Position numbers and translations under genes: made by a program. Positions 1-8,555 of a stretch of DNA of 64,000 nucleotides are shown piece by piece (the stretch's first letter is position 1; the number at the start of each line of letters is the position of its first letter). The notes under the pieces were generated by a model. That model had not been told where the DNA came from. It saw only the letters and a program-made list of their open reading frames with translations, and ran no database searches. Origin of the DNA: JAKOWB01 sp038363005 (GTDB lineage: Bacteria; Pseudomonadota; Alphaproteobacteria; Kiloniellales; JACOMY01); NCBI GenBank assembly GCA_038363005.1, contig JBBQBI010000002.1:279265-343264 (forward strand), read 5' to 3'.

Positions 1-94
1 GCAGGCCGAGCGGGGCGACGGCAATGGCGTATGCAAGCCCCAGCAGCCACGGCAGTGCCCCGCCCCAGTCTTGTCGCCACAGAAACTGCCGCAC
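1..94 (-). CDS. DUF6311-like membrane protein, 5' end only (cut by window edge)
   Basis: Only the first ~31 codons are present; the gene continues past the left edge. From a GTG at 94 the reading begins VRQFLWRQDWGGALPWLLGL and continues as a hydrophobic segment ending in AVAPLGL. This lines up with the N-terminus of the neighbouring gene (LPWLIGLTFALAMVPLGY), so I read it as a tandem paralogue. The frame is the same as that of the upstream gene, separated by its TAG stop at 140-142. A purine-rich GGGGGA about seven bases before the GTG favours this start over the in-frame GTG at 121. Function is unknown; the upstream gene suggests an envelope or glycan-related membrane enzyme. Confidence 0.5.
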   Translation of the reverse strand, partial: MRQFLWRQDWGGALPWLLGLAYAIAVAPLGL

Positions 95-139
95 GCTTGT
101 CCCCCACGTACCGTCGATCACACTCGTCGATGCCCAGCG

Positions 140-1864
140 CTACGGCAATCCGGGTGGCCGCAATCCCGCTGCCTCCAGCTCCGCCCAGAAAGGTGAGCAG
201 ATATAGCCCTGCTCGAAGGGCCGGCAGGTCGCTGCCAGCGCCTCGGGCAGCAGCCGGTACTGGACCTCGACCCAGGCGCCCATCAACACCAGCAGCGTGC
301 CGGGCGCCGGTCGCAGGCCGGGCAGCGCCAGGGCGTGGCCAGCGCAGCCGGAGTCTTGATGGCGGCCCAGGTACATGGTGTTGCTGGGGCGCCCGACGGC
401 GGCGGCGTGGAACACCAGCTGCAGCGTCGCATCCCAGGCCCCGCCGTGGCACTGCAGCGGCGGCTCGATCCGCAGCGCTGTGTGGCGCTGGATCAGCGGC
501 CGCCAAAGCACCGGGTCGAAGATCTCGGCGCGGTCGGCGCGCAGCGCGCGCCACAGCCGGTCGTACCACAGCCGTGCATCGGCCAGCTGCACCAGTGCCA
601 GCAGCACCAGCAGCCCAGCGGCCCAGCGCCTGGGCGCGGCGCGGCCGACCTCCTGTCGCGCGACGCCGGCTACCGCCAGCGCCGCCGCCAGATAGAGGAG
701 CGGCCAGACGAAACGGCCGCTGGAGCGGAAGTTGGTCAGCACCCGTGGCACGAAGTCGATGTGGAACCAGGGGCCATAGGCGACCCAGGCCACCGGACCC
801 AGGGCGAAGAAGGCCATGGCCAGCACCGCCAGCAGCAGCGGCCAGTGGCGTGCCAGCAGGCCGGGCAGGGCGCGCCGGTTCAGCAGGGCTGCCAGCAGCA
901 GCAGCGGCCAGAGGCCGAAACCGAACCAGCCATAGCCCTCGTACTGGCCGTTGGTGGCATCGATCACGTCGCCCACCGGGCCATAGGGCCGCAGCAGCGC
1001 GACGTCGTGCCAGTCGGCCATGGCGCGGTGTCCCGGCGTCCAGATAAGGCGGCCGAAGTCGGGCCACAGGCCGCTCATCTGCGGCACGAAGGGCGACAGC
1101 AGGTTCATGCCGAAAATCTGATAGCCGGCGAGCGGCTGCTCGACCTCGAAGTAGCCGAGCAACGCCATGCTGCCGGCGCAGGCCACCAGCCAGGCGGCCA
1201 GCCCGCCCAGCGCCTGCCACCAGGCCAGCCGGGACCGCAGCGCCTGTCCGGCCAGTAGCAGCACCAGCAGGCCGGCGTTCATGGCGAAGAGGTAGGCATG
1301 CACAAAAAGGCAGCCGAGCGTCAGCAGCGCCAGCCATGGCAGCGGCCGGCGCGGATCGGCGGCGCGCCCGGCCTCCACCGCGAAGGCCAGGCCGTAGAGC
1401 AGCAGGAAGTGACCGTTCAGCGCCGAGTGGCCGAAGCGCCAGAGGAACCAGGAGCAGGCCAGGGCGATGCAGGCGCCGACGGCCAGCGGTAGCCAGTTGG
1501 TCACTCCCAGCGCGCGCAGCAGCCGCGCCATGGCGACCGGCTGCAGGACATAGAGCGCGACGATCCACCAACCCAGCACCGGCACCTCGAGGCCGGTGAG
1601 GCTGAGCAGGATCTTGGCCAGGAAGCTGGGGCCCGGCAGCGCGTCGACGAAGACCAGAGCGGTGCCGGCGGGCGCGTTCAGCAGCCCGGTCTGGAAGGGC
1701 GGCCAGTGCCAGGGTTCGTGCAGATAGGCCAGCACGCCGGTCTGGTGCTGCAGGAAATCCGCCTGCGGGCGCAGCAGCAGTGGCGCGCTGCCGTCCAGAT
1801 AGCCGAGCGGCACCATCGCCAGGGCGAAGGTCAGGCCGATCAGCCACGGCAGCCAGCGCGCCAT
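140..1864 (-). CDS. DUF6311-type polytopic membrane protein
   Basis: A 574-residue protein with roughly ten hydrophobic segments followed by a soluble C-terminal domain of about 150 residues. The composition, the long periplasmic-looking loop (LLSPFVPQMSGLWPDFGRL region) and the GHSALNGHFLLLYGLAF stretch fit what I remember of DUF6311 membrane proteins, which resemble GT-C-type glycosyltransferases. No biochemical role is established that I can cite. Start taken at ATG 1864; a GTG six codons upstream (1882) is also possible, and neither has a strong ribosome binding site. It lies head-to-tail with the partial paralogue at the window edge, 45 bases downstream, so the two are probably cotranscribed. 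Divergent from the DUF1244 gene. Confidence 0.7.
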   Translation of the reverse strand: MARWLPWLIGLTFALAMVPLGYLDGSAPLLLRPQADFLQHQTGVLAYLHEPWHWPPFQTGLLNAPAGTALVFVDALPGPSFLAKILLSLTGLEVPVLGWWIVALYVLQPVAMARLLRALGVTNWLPLAVGACIALACSWFLWRFGHSALNGHFLLLYGLAFAVEAGRAADPRRPLPWLALLTLGCLFVHAYLFAMNAGLLVLLLAGQALRSRLAWWQALGGLAAWLVACAGSMALLGYFEVEQPLAGYQIFGMNLLSPFVPQMSGLWPDFGRLIWTPGHRAMADWHDVALLRPYGPVGDVIDATNGQYEGYGWFGFGLWPLLLLAALLNRRALPGLLARHWPLLLAVLAMAFFALGPVAWVAYGPWFHIDFVPRVLTNFRSSGRFVWPLLYLAAALAVAGVARQEVGRAAPRRWAAGLLVLLALVQLADARLWYDRLWRALRADRAEIFDPVLWRPLIQRHTALRIEPPLQCHGGAWDATLQLVFHAAAVGRPSNTMYLGRHQDSGCAGHALALPGLRPAPGTLLVLMGAWVEVQYRLLPEALAATCRPFEQGYICSPFWAELEAAGLRPPGLP

Positions 1865-2032
1865 CCCGGAAACCTGTGCCACCCCGTCACCCGCTGGTCC
1901 TTGCAGCGGCCATCCTTATCACGCGGATCGCGTGCGCCGCCAAGCCGCGTACGTCCGTAGGCCGCCGCCTTGCGGTCGACGCGCCGGCGGCCTACCTAGA
2001 AGGGGCGCCGGATCGCCGCAGGAGAGCAGACC

Positions 2033-2326
2033 ATGGACGACAAGACCCGCACCGAACTGGAGGCCGCCGCCTTTCGCCGCCTGGTCGAGCATCTGCGCCA
2101 GCGCACCGACGTGCAGAACATCGACCTGATGAACTTGGCCGGTTTCTGCCGCAACTGCCTGGGCAACTGGTACGCTGAGGCGGCGCAGGGCAAGGGCCTG
2201 GAGATGAGCCGCGACGAGGGCCGCGAGGCGGTCTATGGCATGCCCTATGCCGAGTGGAAGGCGAAGCACCAGACCGCGGCCACGCCGGCGCAGCAGGCCG
2301 ATCTGGCCAAGAGCCACAAGCACTAG
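2033..2326 (+). CDS. DUF1244 family protein
   Basis: A 97-residue protein that matches the DUF1244 family along nearly its whole length: RLVEHLRQRTDVQNIDLMN, then GFCRNCLGNWY with a CxxC pair, then a YGMPYAEWK motif. The family is widespread in Proteobacteria and commonly annotated as conserved hypothetical; I know of no confirmed biochemical function. The CxxC pair could bind metal or be redox active, but that is inference. A GCAGGAG ribosome binding site precedes the ATG. The 150 bases upstream are shared with the divergent membrane-protein gene and must hold promoters for both; I could not pick out convincing boxes. Confidence 0.85.
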   Translation: MDDKTRTELEAAAFRRLVEHLRQRTDVQNIDLMNLAGFCRNCLGNWYAEAAQGKGLEMSRDEGREAVYGMPYAEWKAKHQTAATPAQQADLAKSHKH

Positions 2327-2440
2327 CGGGCGTCCCGTCCCCGTTATCCAAGCTATCCACAGGGCCGACCGGTTGCGGCGCCGTGGTGTCGGCGGCTAGC
2401 GTCGCCGGTTCGACGTCCGTTCCCGCAGGAGTGAGAAAAA

Positions 2441-2782
2441 ATGGCGCAGCAGCGCAACAAGAAGCAGCCCGGTGCGCAGCGCGCCATGGCGGAGCAGGCC
2501 GGCGCCGGCCTGGAAGCGAAGAGCGCCGGCCAGGCGGTCGAGGCCGCCGGCATCGCCGCCGATCGCCTGCGCTCGCTGGTCGAGCGCATCGAGCGCCTGG
2601 AGGAAGAGAAGAAGACCCTGGGCGACGACATCAAGGAGGTCTATGCCGAGGCCAAGGGTGCCGGCTTCGACACCAAGATCATGCGTCAGGTCATCCGCCT
2701 GCGGAAAATGGAGAGCGACGACCGGCAGGAGCAGGAGACGCTGCTCGACCTCTACAAGCAGGCCCTGGGCATGCTGAACTGA
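2441..2782 (+). CDS. gapR: GapR family nucleoid protein (DUF2312)
   Basis: A 113-residue protein with a low-complexity N-terminus (1-35) followed by the DUF2312/GapR fold: a long coiled-coil helix (ERIERLEEEKKTLGDDIKEV) and a short C-terminal helical part (TKIMRQVIRLRKMESDD). In Caulobacter the family member GapR is an essential nucleoid-associated protein that forms clamps on overtwisted AT-rich DNA and helps topoisomerases ahead of forks. The N-terminal extension is slightly longer than in the ~90-residue homologues I recall. An AGGAG ribosome binding site lies 10 bases before the ATG. The GNAT gene follows 14 bases after the stop, suggesting cotranscription. Confidence 0.9.
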   Translation: MAQQRNKKQPGAQRAMAEQAGAGLEAKSAGQAVEAAGIAADRLRSLVERIERLEEEKKTLGDDIKEVYAEAKGAGFDTKIMRQVIRLRKMESDDRQEQETLLDLYKQALGMLN

Positions 2783-2796
2783 GTGGGGCCGGCGGC

Positions 2797-3267
2797 GTGA
2801 CGACGATCCGCGCCGCCCGTCCCGACGACCTGGAGCGCCTGGTCCCGCTGTTCGCCGCGCTGGCCCGGCACTATCAGCAGACGCAACTGGCGCCCGACCT
2901 GTTGCGCCGGCGCATCGTCGCCGGCCTGTTCGAGGCCATCCCGCGCGCGCGGCTGCTGCTGGCCGAAGCCAGTGGGCAGGGCCAGGGCTTCCTGACCTGG
3001 AACACCAGCTTCCCCGGCCCCGACATGGGGTGCCGTCTGGTGATCGAAGACCTCTTCGTACTGCCCGCGTTGCGTGGCCTGGGCATCGGCCAGGCCCTGC
3101 TGCGGGCGGCGGCCCTGCAGGCACGCGACCTGGGCGCGGCCGAGCTGTCGTGGCTGACCGAGGCGGCGAACCTCGACGCGCAGCGGTTCTACCAGCGGCT
3201 GGGCGCCAGGCATCACGACGAGAAGCGGGTCTATCGCGTCGCCACCGCAGAGTTGCTCAAGGACTAG
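2797..3267 (+). CDS. GNAT family N-acetyltransferase
   Basis: A 156-residue single-domain GNAT acetyltransferase. It starts with the typical TTIRAARPDDLERL strand-helix; the acetyl-CoA pyrophosphate-binding loop is visible as LRGLGIGQALL (about residues 90-100), and the C-terminal NLDAQRFYQRLGA is the usual helix-strand closing the fold. Substrate cannot be told from sequence. Start is a GTG at 2797, 14 bases after the gapR stop, with GGGGCCGG as a weak ribosome binding site. No upstream ATG in this frame gives a better domain boundary. Confidence 0.85.
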   Translation: MTTIRAARPDDLERLVPLFAALARHYQQTQLAPDLLRRRIVAGLFEAIPRARLLLAEASGQGQGFLTWNTSFPGPDMGCRLVIEDLFVLPALRGLGIGQALLRAAALQARDLGAAELSWLTEAANLDAQRFYQRLGARHHDEKRVYRVATAELLKD

Positions 3268-3371
3268 GCAGCCGCGCGCCCTGCACATGCAGGCGCCACA
3301 TGCCGCCATGGCGAGGTCGCGCGTGCCTTGCGCCCGACTTGCGCCTAGGAGGTGTGACGAGGAGACCGCCC

Positions 3372-4262
3372 TTGCACCTCGCGATCCGCCCGCTGCACCT
3401 GCTGCTGTTCCTCGGCATCGTCACGATCTGGGGCTTCAGCTTCATCGTGACCAAGATGGGCGTGCAGGAAATGCCGCCGCTGTTCTTCATCGCCCTGCGT
3501 TTCGCGCTGGTGGCGGCGATCCTGGTGCCCTTCGTGCCGCGACCCAAGGGACACTGGCGGCAGATCCTGCTGATCTCGACGACCCTTGGGCTGTTGCACT
3601 TCTCCTGCATGTTCGTCGCGCTGGTGCGCACGCCGGCCGGCACTACGGCGCTGCTGGCGCAGCTGCAGGTGCCCTTCGCGGCGCTGCTGGCAGCGGTGTT
3701 TTTGGGCGACAAGCTGGGCTGGCGGCGGGCACTGGGCATGGCGCTGGCCTTCGCCGGCGCCGGCGTGGTGCTGGGCACGCCCTCCTTCGCCTCGCCCTGG
3801 TGGTCGGACATGCTGGCCGCCCTCGCCGGGCTCTTCTGGGCGATCTCCGCCGTGCAGATCAAGTCGCTGGGCGGCGGCGTGCCGGCCGCCAGCATCAACG
3901 CCTGGGTGGCGGTGCTGGCCGTGCCGCAGCTCCTCGTCGCCTCGCTGATCCTGGAAGACGGGCAATGGACGGCGCTGGCCGGCATGAGCTGGCGCCTGGC
4001 CTTCGCGCTGTTCTACAACTCGGCGCTCATCGTCGTGGTGGGCTATGGTACCTGGTACCGGCTGCTGAAAATCTACGACGTGAACCAGGCCATGCCCTTC
4101 ATGCTGCTCATGCCACCCATCGCGCTGCTGTCCGGCGCCCTGATCCTGGGCGAGCCGCTGACCTGGAGCCTGGTGATCGGCGGACTGGTCACCATCGTCG
4201 GCGTCGCCATCATCCTGGTGCGCCGACCGCGCCTGGTGGAGCCCGGTGCCGAACGCGTCTGA
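3372..4262 (+). CDS. EamA/DMT family transporter
   Basis: A 296-residue inner-membrane transporter with two EamA repeats of about five helices each (roughly residues 8-135 and 150-285). The first helix carries the family signature TIWGFSFIVTKMG, and the repeat boundary LGTPSFASPWWSDMLAALAG is typical. DMT exporters of this kind move amino acids or other small metabolites; the substrate here is unknown. Start is a TTG at 3372 chosen because GAGGAG sits seven bases upstream; an in-frame GTG at 3354 is too close to its own AGGAGG. The last 17 bases overlap the next gene, so the two are translationally linked. Confidence 0.85.
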   Translation: MHLAIRPLHLLLFLGIVTIWGFSFIVTKMGVQEMPPLFFIALRFALVAAILVPFVPRPKGHWRQILLISTTLGLLHFSCMFVALVRTPAGTTALLAQLQVPFAALLAAVFLGDKLGWRRALGMALAFAGAGVVLGTPSFASPWWSDMLAALAGLFWAISAVQIKSLGGGVPAASINAWVAVLAVPQLLVASLILEDGQWTALAGMSWRLAFALFYNSALIVVVGYGTWYRLLKIYDVNQAMPFMLLMPPIALLSGALILGEPLTWSLVIGGLVTIVGVAIILVRRPRLVEPGAERV

Positions 4263-4908
4263 ACAGGGCACCTGGCGGGCCTGGCGCCGGGTTGGCGTCG
4301 CCACCGGCGTGGCGCTGCTGCTGCTGTTAGCCCTGGGGCTGTTGCTGGCGCTGGCACCGGACGGCGTCAGCGTGACCACGCTGCAGGCGGCCGAGCGCGC
4401 CGCCGACAAGGCCGCCGTGGTGGCCGGCGTCAACGCCGGGCCAGGCTGGGCCGTGGCTTATTTCATTCTCGATAGCCTCTTCGCGCTGACCTACATGGCG
4501 CTCTACCTCGCGCTGCGCCGCGCGCTGGGCGGGCCGGTCGCCGGCCTGGCGCTGGCCGGCGGCTGGCTGAAGGGCACCGCCGACCTGGTGGAGAACGGTG
4601 TCACCCTGGTCGCCGCCTGGGGCGCACTGGAGGGCATGCCCTGGAGCGAGCCGGCGGTCGGCCTGCTGGTCGGCGCCGCGCAGCTGAAGCGGCTGGGTGG
4701 CGCCATCGCCGGGATCGGCTTCGCCTGTGCCCTGCCGCCGGAAACACCGCTGGCCTTCCCGCTGCGCCTGCTGCTGCTGCTCGGCGGGGTCGCCGCGCTG
4801 CTCGGCTATTTCATTCCGCTGCTGGGGCAGGCGCACGCGCTGCTGCTGTTCCTCACCTTGCCGCTGCTGCTATGGGTGGCGCGGCAGGAGATGCGCCGTG
4901 CAGCTTGA
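4246..4908 (+). CDS. Hydrophobic membrane protein of unknown function
   Basis: A 220-residue protein with about six membrane segments and no family that I recognise. Starts with GTG at 4246 inside the end of the EamA gene, preceded by GGAG. An aqueous loop near residues 40-65 (TLQAAERAADKAAVVAGVNAG) separates helix one from helix two. The gene sits between an exporter and a peptidoglycan amidase and overlaps both (17 and 11 bases), so it belongs to a four-gene run 3372-6677 that ends with an acyltransferase. This context hints at an envelope role, but nothing in the sequence proves it. Confidence 0.7.
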   Translation: MPNASEQGTWRAWRRVGVATGVALLLLLALGLLLALAPDGVSVTTLQAAERAADKAAVVAGVNAGPGWAVAYFILDSLFALTYMALYLALRRALGGPVAGLALAGGWLKGTADLVENGVTLVAAWGALEGMPWSEPAVGLLVGAAQLKRLGGAIAGIGFACALPPETPLAFPLRLLLLLGGVAALLGYFIPLLGQAHALLLFLTLPLLLWVARQEMRRAA

Positions 4909-5578
4909 AGAACGCCCCTCGCCCAACCACAACGACCGCCGCGGCCGGCCTATCGATCTGCTGGTGCTGCACTACACCGGCATGGACAGCGCCGAGGCGG
5001 CGCTGGACCGCCTCTGCGATCCCGCCGCCGAGGTCAGCGCGCACTACCTGGTGGAGGAGGACGGCCGCCTGTGGCGCCTGGTGCCGGACGAGCGCCGCGC
5101 CTGGCACGCCGGGCGCGCCTTCTGGGCCGGCGAGAGCGACGTCAACGCGCGCTCGATCGGGGTCGAGATCGTCAATCCCGGGCACGAGCTCGGCTACCGC
5201 GATTTTCCGCCCGAGCAGATGGAGACGGTGATCGCGCTCTGCCGCGCGCTCGTCGCCCGCCATCGCATCCCGGCGGCGCGTGTGGTGGCGCACAGCGACG
5301 TCGCGCCGCTGCGCAAGCAGGACCCGGGCGAACGCTTCCCCTGGCCGGCGTTGGCCGGCGCTGGGGTTGGCCTTTGGCCGCCACCGCTGGCGCCGCTGGT
5401 GCCCGACGCGGCGCAAGTGAAGCGTGACCTCGCCGCCTTTGGCTATGGCTACCTGGAGGAGGACTTCGCCGCCGTGCTGACCGCCGTGCAGCGCCGCTTC
5501 CGCCGCGCCCGCGTCGATGGGCAGCTGGACGGCGAGACCGCGGCCGTCGCCCACTGGCTGGGGCGCCATGGCCGCTAG
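4898..5578 (+). CDS. N-acetylmuramoyl-L-alanine amidase (amidase_2, AmiD/AmpD type)
   Basis: A 226-residue zinc amidase that should cleave the bond between muramic acid and the stem peptide. The amidase_2 fold spans about 14-150 with ligands visible as H25 (VLHYTG), H132 (VVAHSDVAP) and D142 (RKQDPG), the spacing expected for the family. A C-terminal helical peptidoglycan-binding-like part covers about 165-226 (AFGYGYLEEDFAAVLTAVQR). No signal peptide is visible from the GTG start at 4898, so it may act on recycled muropeptides in the cytoplasm like AmpD, although the extra binding domain is more AmiD-like. It overlaps its upstream neighbour by 11 bases and its downstream neighbour by 11 bases. 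Confidence 0.88.
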   Translation: MQLEERPSPNHNDRRGRPIDLLVLHYTGMDSAEAALDRLCDPAAEVSAHYLVEEDGRLWRLVPDERRAWHAGRAFWAGESDVNARSIGVEIVNPGHELGYRDFPPEQMETVIALCRALVARHRIPAARVVAHSDVAPLRKQDPGERFPWPALAGAGVGLWPPPLAPLVPDAAQVKRDLAAFGYGYLEEDFAAVLTAVQRRFRRARVDGQLDGETAAVAHWLGRHGR

Positions 5579-6677
5579 GGCCGGCAGTCCGCCGGCGCTG
5601 CCGGACGCGACCCTGGCGACAGGTTTCCTGCCCGGACTGCATGCCCTGCGCGGCCTCGCCGCGCTGTGGGTGGTGCTGTTTCATCTCGTCGTCCTGCTGC
5701 CGCTGGCGGGCGATGACAACGTCATGCTAAGGCTGGTCCGCCGTGGGCCGCTGGCGGTCGACTTTTTCTTCGTGATGAGCGGCTACATCATCGCGCGCCG
5801 CTATGGCGGGGCGCGGGGCTGGACAGCCGGCCACTACCTGGACTTCCTGACCCGGCGCCTGGCCAGGGTCTATCCGCTGCACCTCTTCATGCTGCTCTGT
5901 ACCCTGGGGTTGCTGGCGCTGGCAGCCAGCGCCAAGGCGCCGGCGCTCGCGGCGCTCAATCCGCCCGGCGAGGTGCTGCGCCACCTGCTGCTGGTGCAGG
6001 CCTGGGGCCACTACGGCCGCACCCTCAACTTCCCGGCCTGGGCGATCAGCGTGGAGTGGCTGCTCTATCTGGGCTTTCCCCTGCTGGCGCTGCCCTTCGC
6101 GCGGACCAAGCGTGCCTGGGCCTTGGGCGCGCTGCTGCTGCTCTGCGTCGCCCGCCTGCTGTGGGTCGCGGACTACGATCCGCAGCGCCGGCCAAGTCCC
6201 GACAACTGGGCGCCGCTGATCGGTGGCAGCATCGGCTTCGGTTGCGGCCTGGCGCTGGAGCGCCTGCTGCGCGATAGCCCGCCGCGGTGGTTGGCCCCAC
6301 TCGGCTGGTGCGCTGGGCTGGCGCTGCCCGTAGCGCTGCTGCTGTCGGCATCGGACTGGCCGGTCTTCCTGCTGTTCCTGCCCTTGACCGTCGCGGCGAC
6401 ACTGCGGCCCTTGCCGGGCTGTCCGGACCGCCTGGCGCGGGTCGCCGGTGACCTGTCCTATCCGCTGTACATGGTGCACGCCGTGGTGATCCTGGGCTTC
6501 AGCCATGCCCTGCTGGAGCGCTTTCCGGCGCTGCGGTCCGGAGCGGGCCTGCTGGGCCTGGCGGCGGGGCTGCTGGCGCTCTGCCTGCTGCTGGCCTGGC
6601 GTGCGCAGCGCCGGATCGAGCAGCCGGCGCGGCACTGGCTGCTGCGGCGGCTTGACAGGCCGACGACGGGGGCCTAG
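5568..6677 (+). CDS. Acyltransferase 3 family (OafA-like) membrane protein
   Basis: A 369-residue protein with about ten membrane helices and acyltransferase-3 hallmarks: an N-terminal LPGLHALRGLAALWVVLFH with the conserved R and H, DFFFVMSGYIIARRY, and RLARVYPLHL. Such enzymes O-acylate surface glycans or other envelope molecules from the cytoplasmic side. The start ATG at 5568 overlaps the end of the amidase gene by 11 bases. The 3' end of the coding region contains the RNase P RNA promoter (6652-6680), an arrangement that ties the two units spatially but not functionally. Acceptor unknown. Confidence 0.85.
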   Translation: MAARAGSPPALPDATLATGFLPGLHALRGLAALWVVLFHLVVLLPLAGDDNVMLRLVRRGPLAVDFFFVMSGYIIARRYGGARGWTAGHYLDFLTRRLARVYPLHLFMLLCTLGLLALAASAKAPALAALNPPGEVLRHLLLVQAWGHYGRTLNFPAWAISVEWLLYLGFPLLALPFARTKRAWALGALLLLCVARLLWVADYDPQRRPSPDNWAPLIGGSIGFGCGLALERLLRDSPPRWLAPLGWCAGLALPVALLLSASDWPVFLLFLPLTVAATLRPLPGCPDRLARVAGDLSYPLYMVHAVVILGFSHALLERFPALRSGAGLLGLAAGLLALCLLLAWRAQRRIEQPARHWLLRRLDRPTTGA

Positions 6678-6680
6678 CTC
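6652..6680 (+). promoter_or_regulatory. Promoter of rnpB
   Basis: TTGACA at 6652-6657, a 17-base spacer, and TAGCTC at 6675-6680. The predicted transcript start falls at about 6687-6688, exactly where the P1 stem of RNase P RNA begins. It lies inside the last codons of the acyltransferase gene. The fit of box, spacer and RNA 5' end makes this one of the strongest promoters in the window. Confidence 0.8.
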
Positions 6681-6687
6681 CAGCCCC

Positions 6688-7090
<403 letters not shown>

Positions 7091-7110
7091 TCTATTTTCC
7101 GGACAGCGAA

Positions 7111-7140
7111 AAGGGCGCGGAAGCGAGCTTCCGCGCCCTT
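7111..7140. terminator. Hairpin terminator shared by rnpB and the convergent binding-protein gene
   Basis: A 14-base perfect stem (AAGGGCGCGGAAGC with GCTTCCGCGCCCTT) around a two-base loop. On the minus strand the stem runs into TTTTCGC, so it is a better intrinsic terminator for the ABC binding-protein gene ending at 7160. On the plus strand the stem ends in TT only, but it is the only hairpin after rnpB. Confidence 0.75.
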
Positions 7141-7159
7141 CGTCGTCAGCCAAGCAAAC

Positions 7160-8272
7160 TTAGATGCCGGCCTTGACCTCTTCGAAGATCGCCTGCAGCT
7201 CGTCCAGCCGGGTGTTCTCGCGCGAGAAGACCGCGGTGTTGAACATCTCGGTCGGATCCTGCGGCAGGCCCAGGGTCTCCAGCACCGCCGGGTCGACGCC
7301 GGCCAGCGCCTTCTTGTTGGAGTGGCCGTAGCCGTACTCGGTGATCAGCCACTCGCCGGCTTCCGGCGAGATGATGGCGTCGATCAGCTCGTGCGCCAGG
7401 TCGACGTGCTTCGACTGCGACGAGAGCACCAGGCCGCAGCACCAGGCCAGGATGCCTTCCTTCGGCTTGGCATAGGCCACCGGCACGCCGGCGTTACGCA
7501 GTGCCACGACCGAGGAGTTCCAGGCCGAGGAGGCCACGACCTCGCCCGATGCCATGGCCTGCTCCAGCGCCGTGGTGTCGTTCCAGTAGAAGCGCAGCAG
7601 CGGCTTCTGCTTCTTCAGCAACGCCCGCACCTCGTCGAGCTGCGCGTCACTCAGTTCATAGGGGTTCTCGGCGCCGATCAGCAGGCCGCAGATCACGCCG
7701 GTGTCGGTGATGTCCTCGCCGATGGAGAGGCGACCGGCATAGCGCTCGTCCCACAGCATGGTCCAGGACTCTTCCTTGCCCTGCAGGTCGACGATGTCGG
7801 GGCGGTAGATCACCGAGGTGTTGCCCCAGTCGACCGGCGCGAACCACTGCTTGCCGTCATCGTTGGCACCGTTGATCTTGGTCAGCGGCTCCACCAGGTC
7901 GCCCCAGTTGCTGAGCCGGCTGGTGTCAAAAGCCTGGATGACGCCGGCTTCGCGCCAGCGACGGGTGCGGGCCGAGCAGGGGTGGATCACGTCGGCCTCG
8001 AAGCCGGCGCGCAGCTTCTGCAGCGCCTCTTCCTCGTCGGCGAACAGCGCGGTGCCCGGGGGGCCGCCTTCCTTCGACACGTAGCTCGGGAAGAACTCTG
8101 GCAGGTCATAGCCCGACCAGGTGAAGTAGGTCGCGTCGCCAGCGGCGGCACGGGCCTGGCGGCCGATCGGCATCATGGAGAAGGCCAGTCCGGCCGCCGC
8201 CATCATCTTGCCCAGGTCACGGCGGCTGATCTTGCCGCGGGCGAGATCGTCACGAATCTGGTTGCGCTTCAT
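7160..8272 (-). CDS. Polyamine-type ABC transporter substrate-binding protein (PotD/PotF family)
   Basis: A 370-residue periplasmic binding protein. The N-terminus has a twin-arginine signal (SRRDLGKMM, R17-R18, then a hydrophobic stretch ending at about QARA 42), so export by Tat in a folded state is likely. The mature part starts with TYFTWSGYDLPEFFPSYV, the usual first strand of the PotD/PotF fold, and contains AVDWGNTSVIYRPD. It faces two permeases and an ATPase across a 283-base divergent region, which together make one importer. The likely ligand is putrescine, spermidine or a similar cation, inferred from family only. AAGGAGG precedes the ATG. Confidence 0.88.
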   Translation of the reverse strand: MKRNQIRDDLARGKISRRDLGKMMAAAGLAFSMMPIGRQARAAAGDATYFTWSGYDLPEFFPSYVSKEGGPPGTALFADEEEALQKLRAGFEADVIHPCSARTRRWREAGVIQAFDTSRLSNWGDLVEPLTKINGANDDGKQWFAPVDWGNTSVIYRPDIVDLQGKEESWTMLWDERYAGRLSIGEDITDTGVICGLLIGAENPYELSDAQLDEVRALLKKQKPLLRFYWNDTTALEQAMASGEVVASSAWNSSVVALRNAGVPVAYAKPKEGILAWCCGLVLSSQSKHVDLAHELIDAIISPEAGEWLITEYGYGHSNKKALAGVDPAVLETLGLPQDPTEMFNTAVFSRENTRLDELQAIFEEVKAGI

Positions 8273-8483
8273 TGCTCTTAAGCCTCCTTAGCGTTGCTTG
8301 TTTTATGAGCCTGCAGCTCGTGATACGCGGCGCGCGCCCTGTCATAGCCATCGCGGGATGAGGCGCAGGTGCCTCGCCGAGACTGGACCGCCGTCTGTGC
8401 AACGTCCCAAGACTGGCGTAGCCGGGGAGCCTTTGGCAACTCTCCACTTGTGCGACTGCGAAAAGCCAGGGACCATGAAGCTT

Positions 8484-8503
8484 ATTCGGATTGCCATCCG
8501 AAT
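8484..8503. promoter_or_regulatory. Inverted repeat in the polyamine-importer divergent region (site 1)
   Basis: ATTCGGAT (8484-8491) and ATCCGAAT (8496-8503) form a perfect 8+8 repeat around the four bases TGCC. It sits 53 bases before the permease start and is AT-rich compared with its surroundings. It is a candidate regulator binding site; no adjacent regulator gene is present. Confidence 0.5.
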
Positions 8504-8509
8504 TCAACC

Positions 8510-8531
8510 TTGTTAAACAGTCGTTCAACAA
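8510..8531. promoter_or_regulatory. Inverted repeat in the polyamine-importer divergent region (site 2)
   Basis: TTGTTAAAC (8510-8518) and GTTCAACAA (8523-8531) pair at eight of nine positions around the spacer AGTC. It lies 25 bases upstream of the first permease start, where an operator would block that promoter. The 9-4-9 layout resembles sites of dimeric helix-turn-helix repressors; which family binds is unknown. Confidence 0.5.
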
Positions 8532-8555
8532 ACAACGGCGGGTGAAGCAGGCACA

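Noticed and set aside
31..1258. Long plus-strand frames opposite the DUF6311-type gene
   Set aside because: Arg/Pro/Ala-rich shadow readings of a GC-rich gene, no ribosome binding sites.
3345..4433. A 362-codon minus-strand frame opposite the EamA gene
   Set aside because: Low-complexity Gln/Arg/His reading antisense to a clear transporter.
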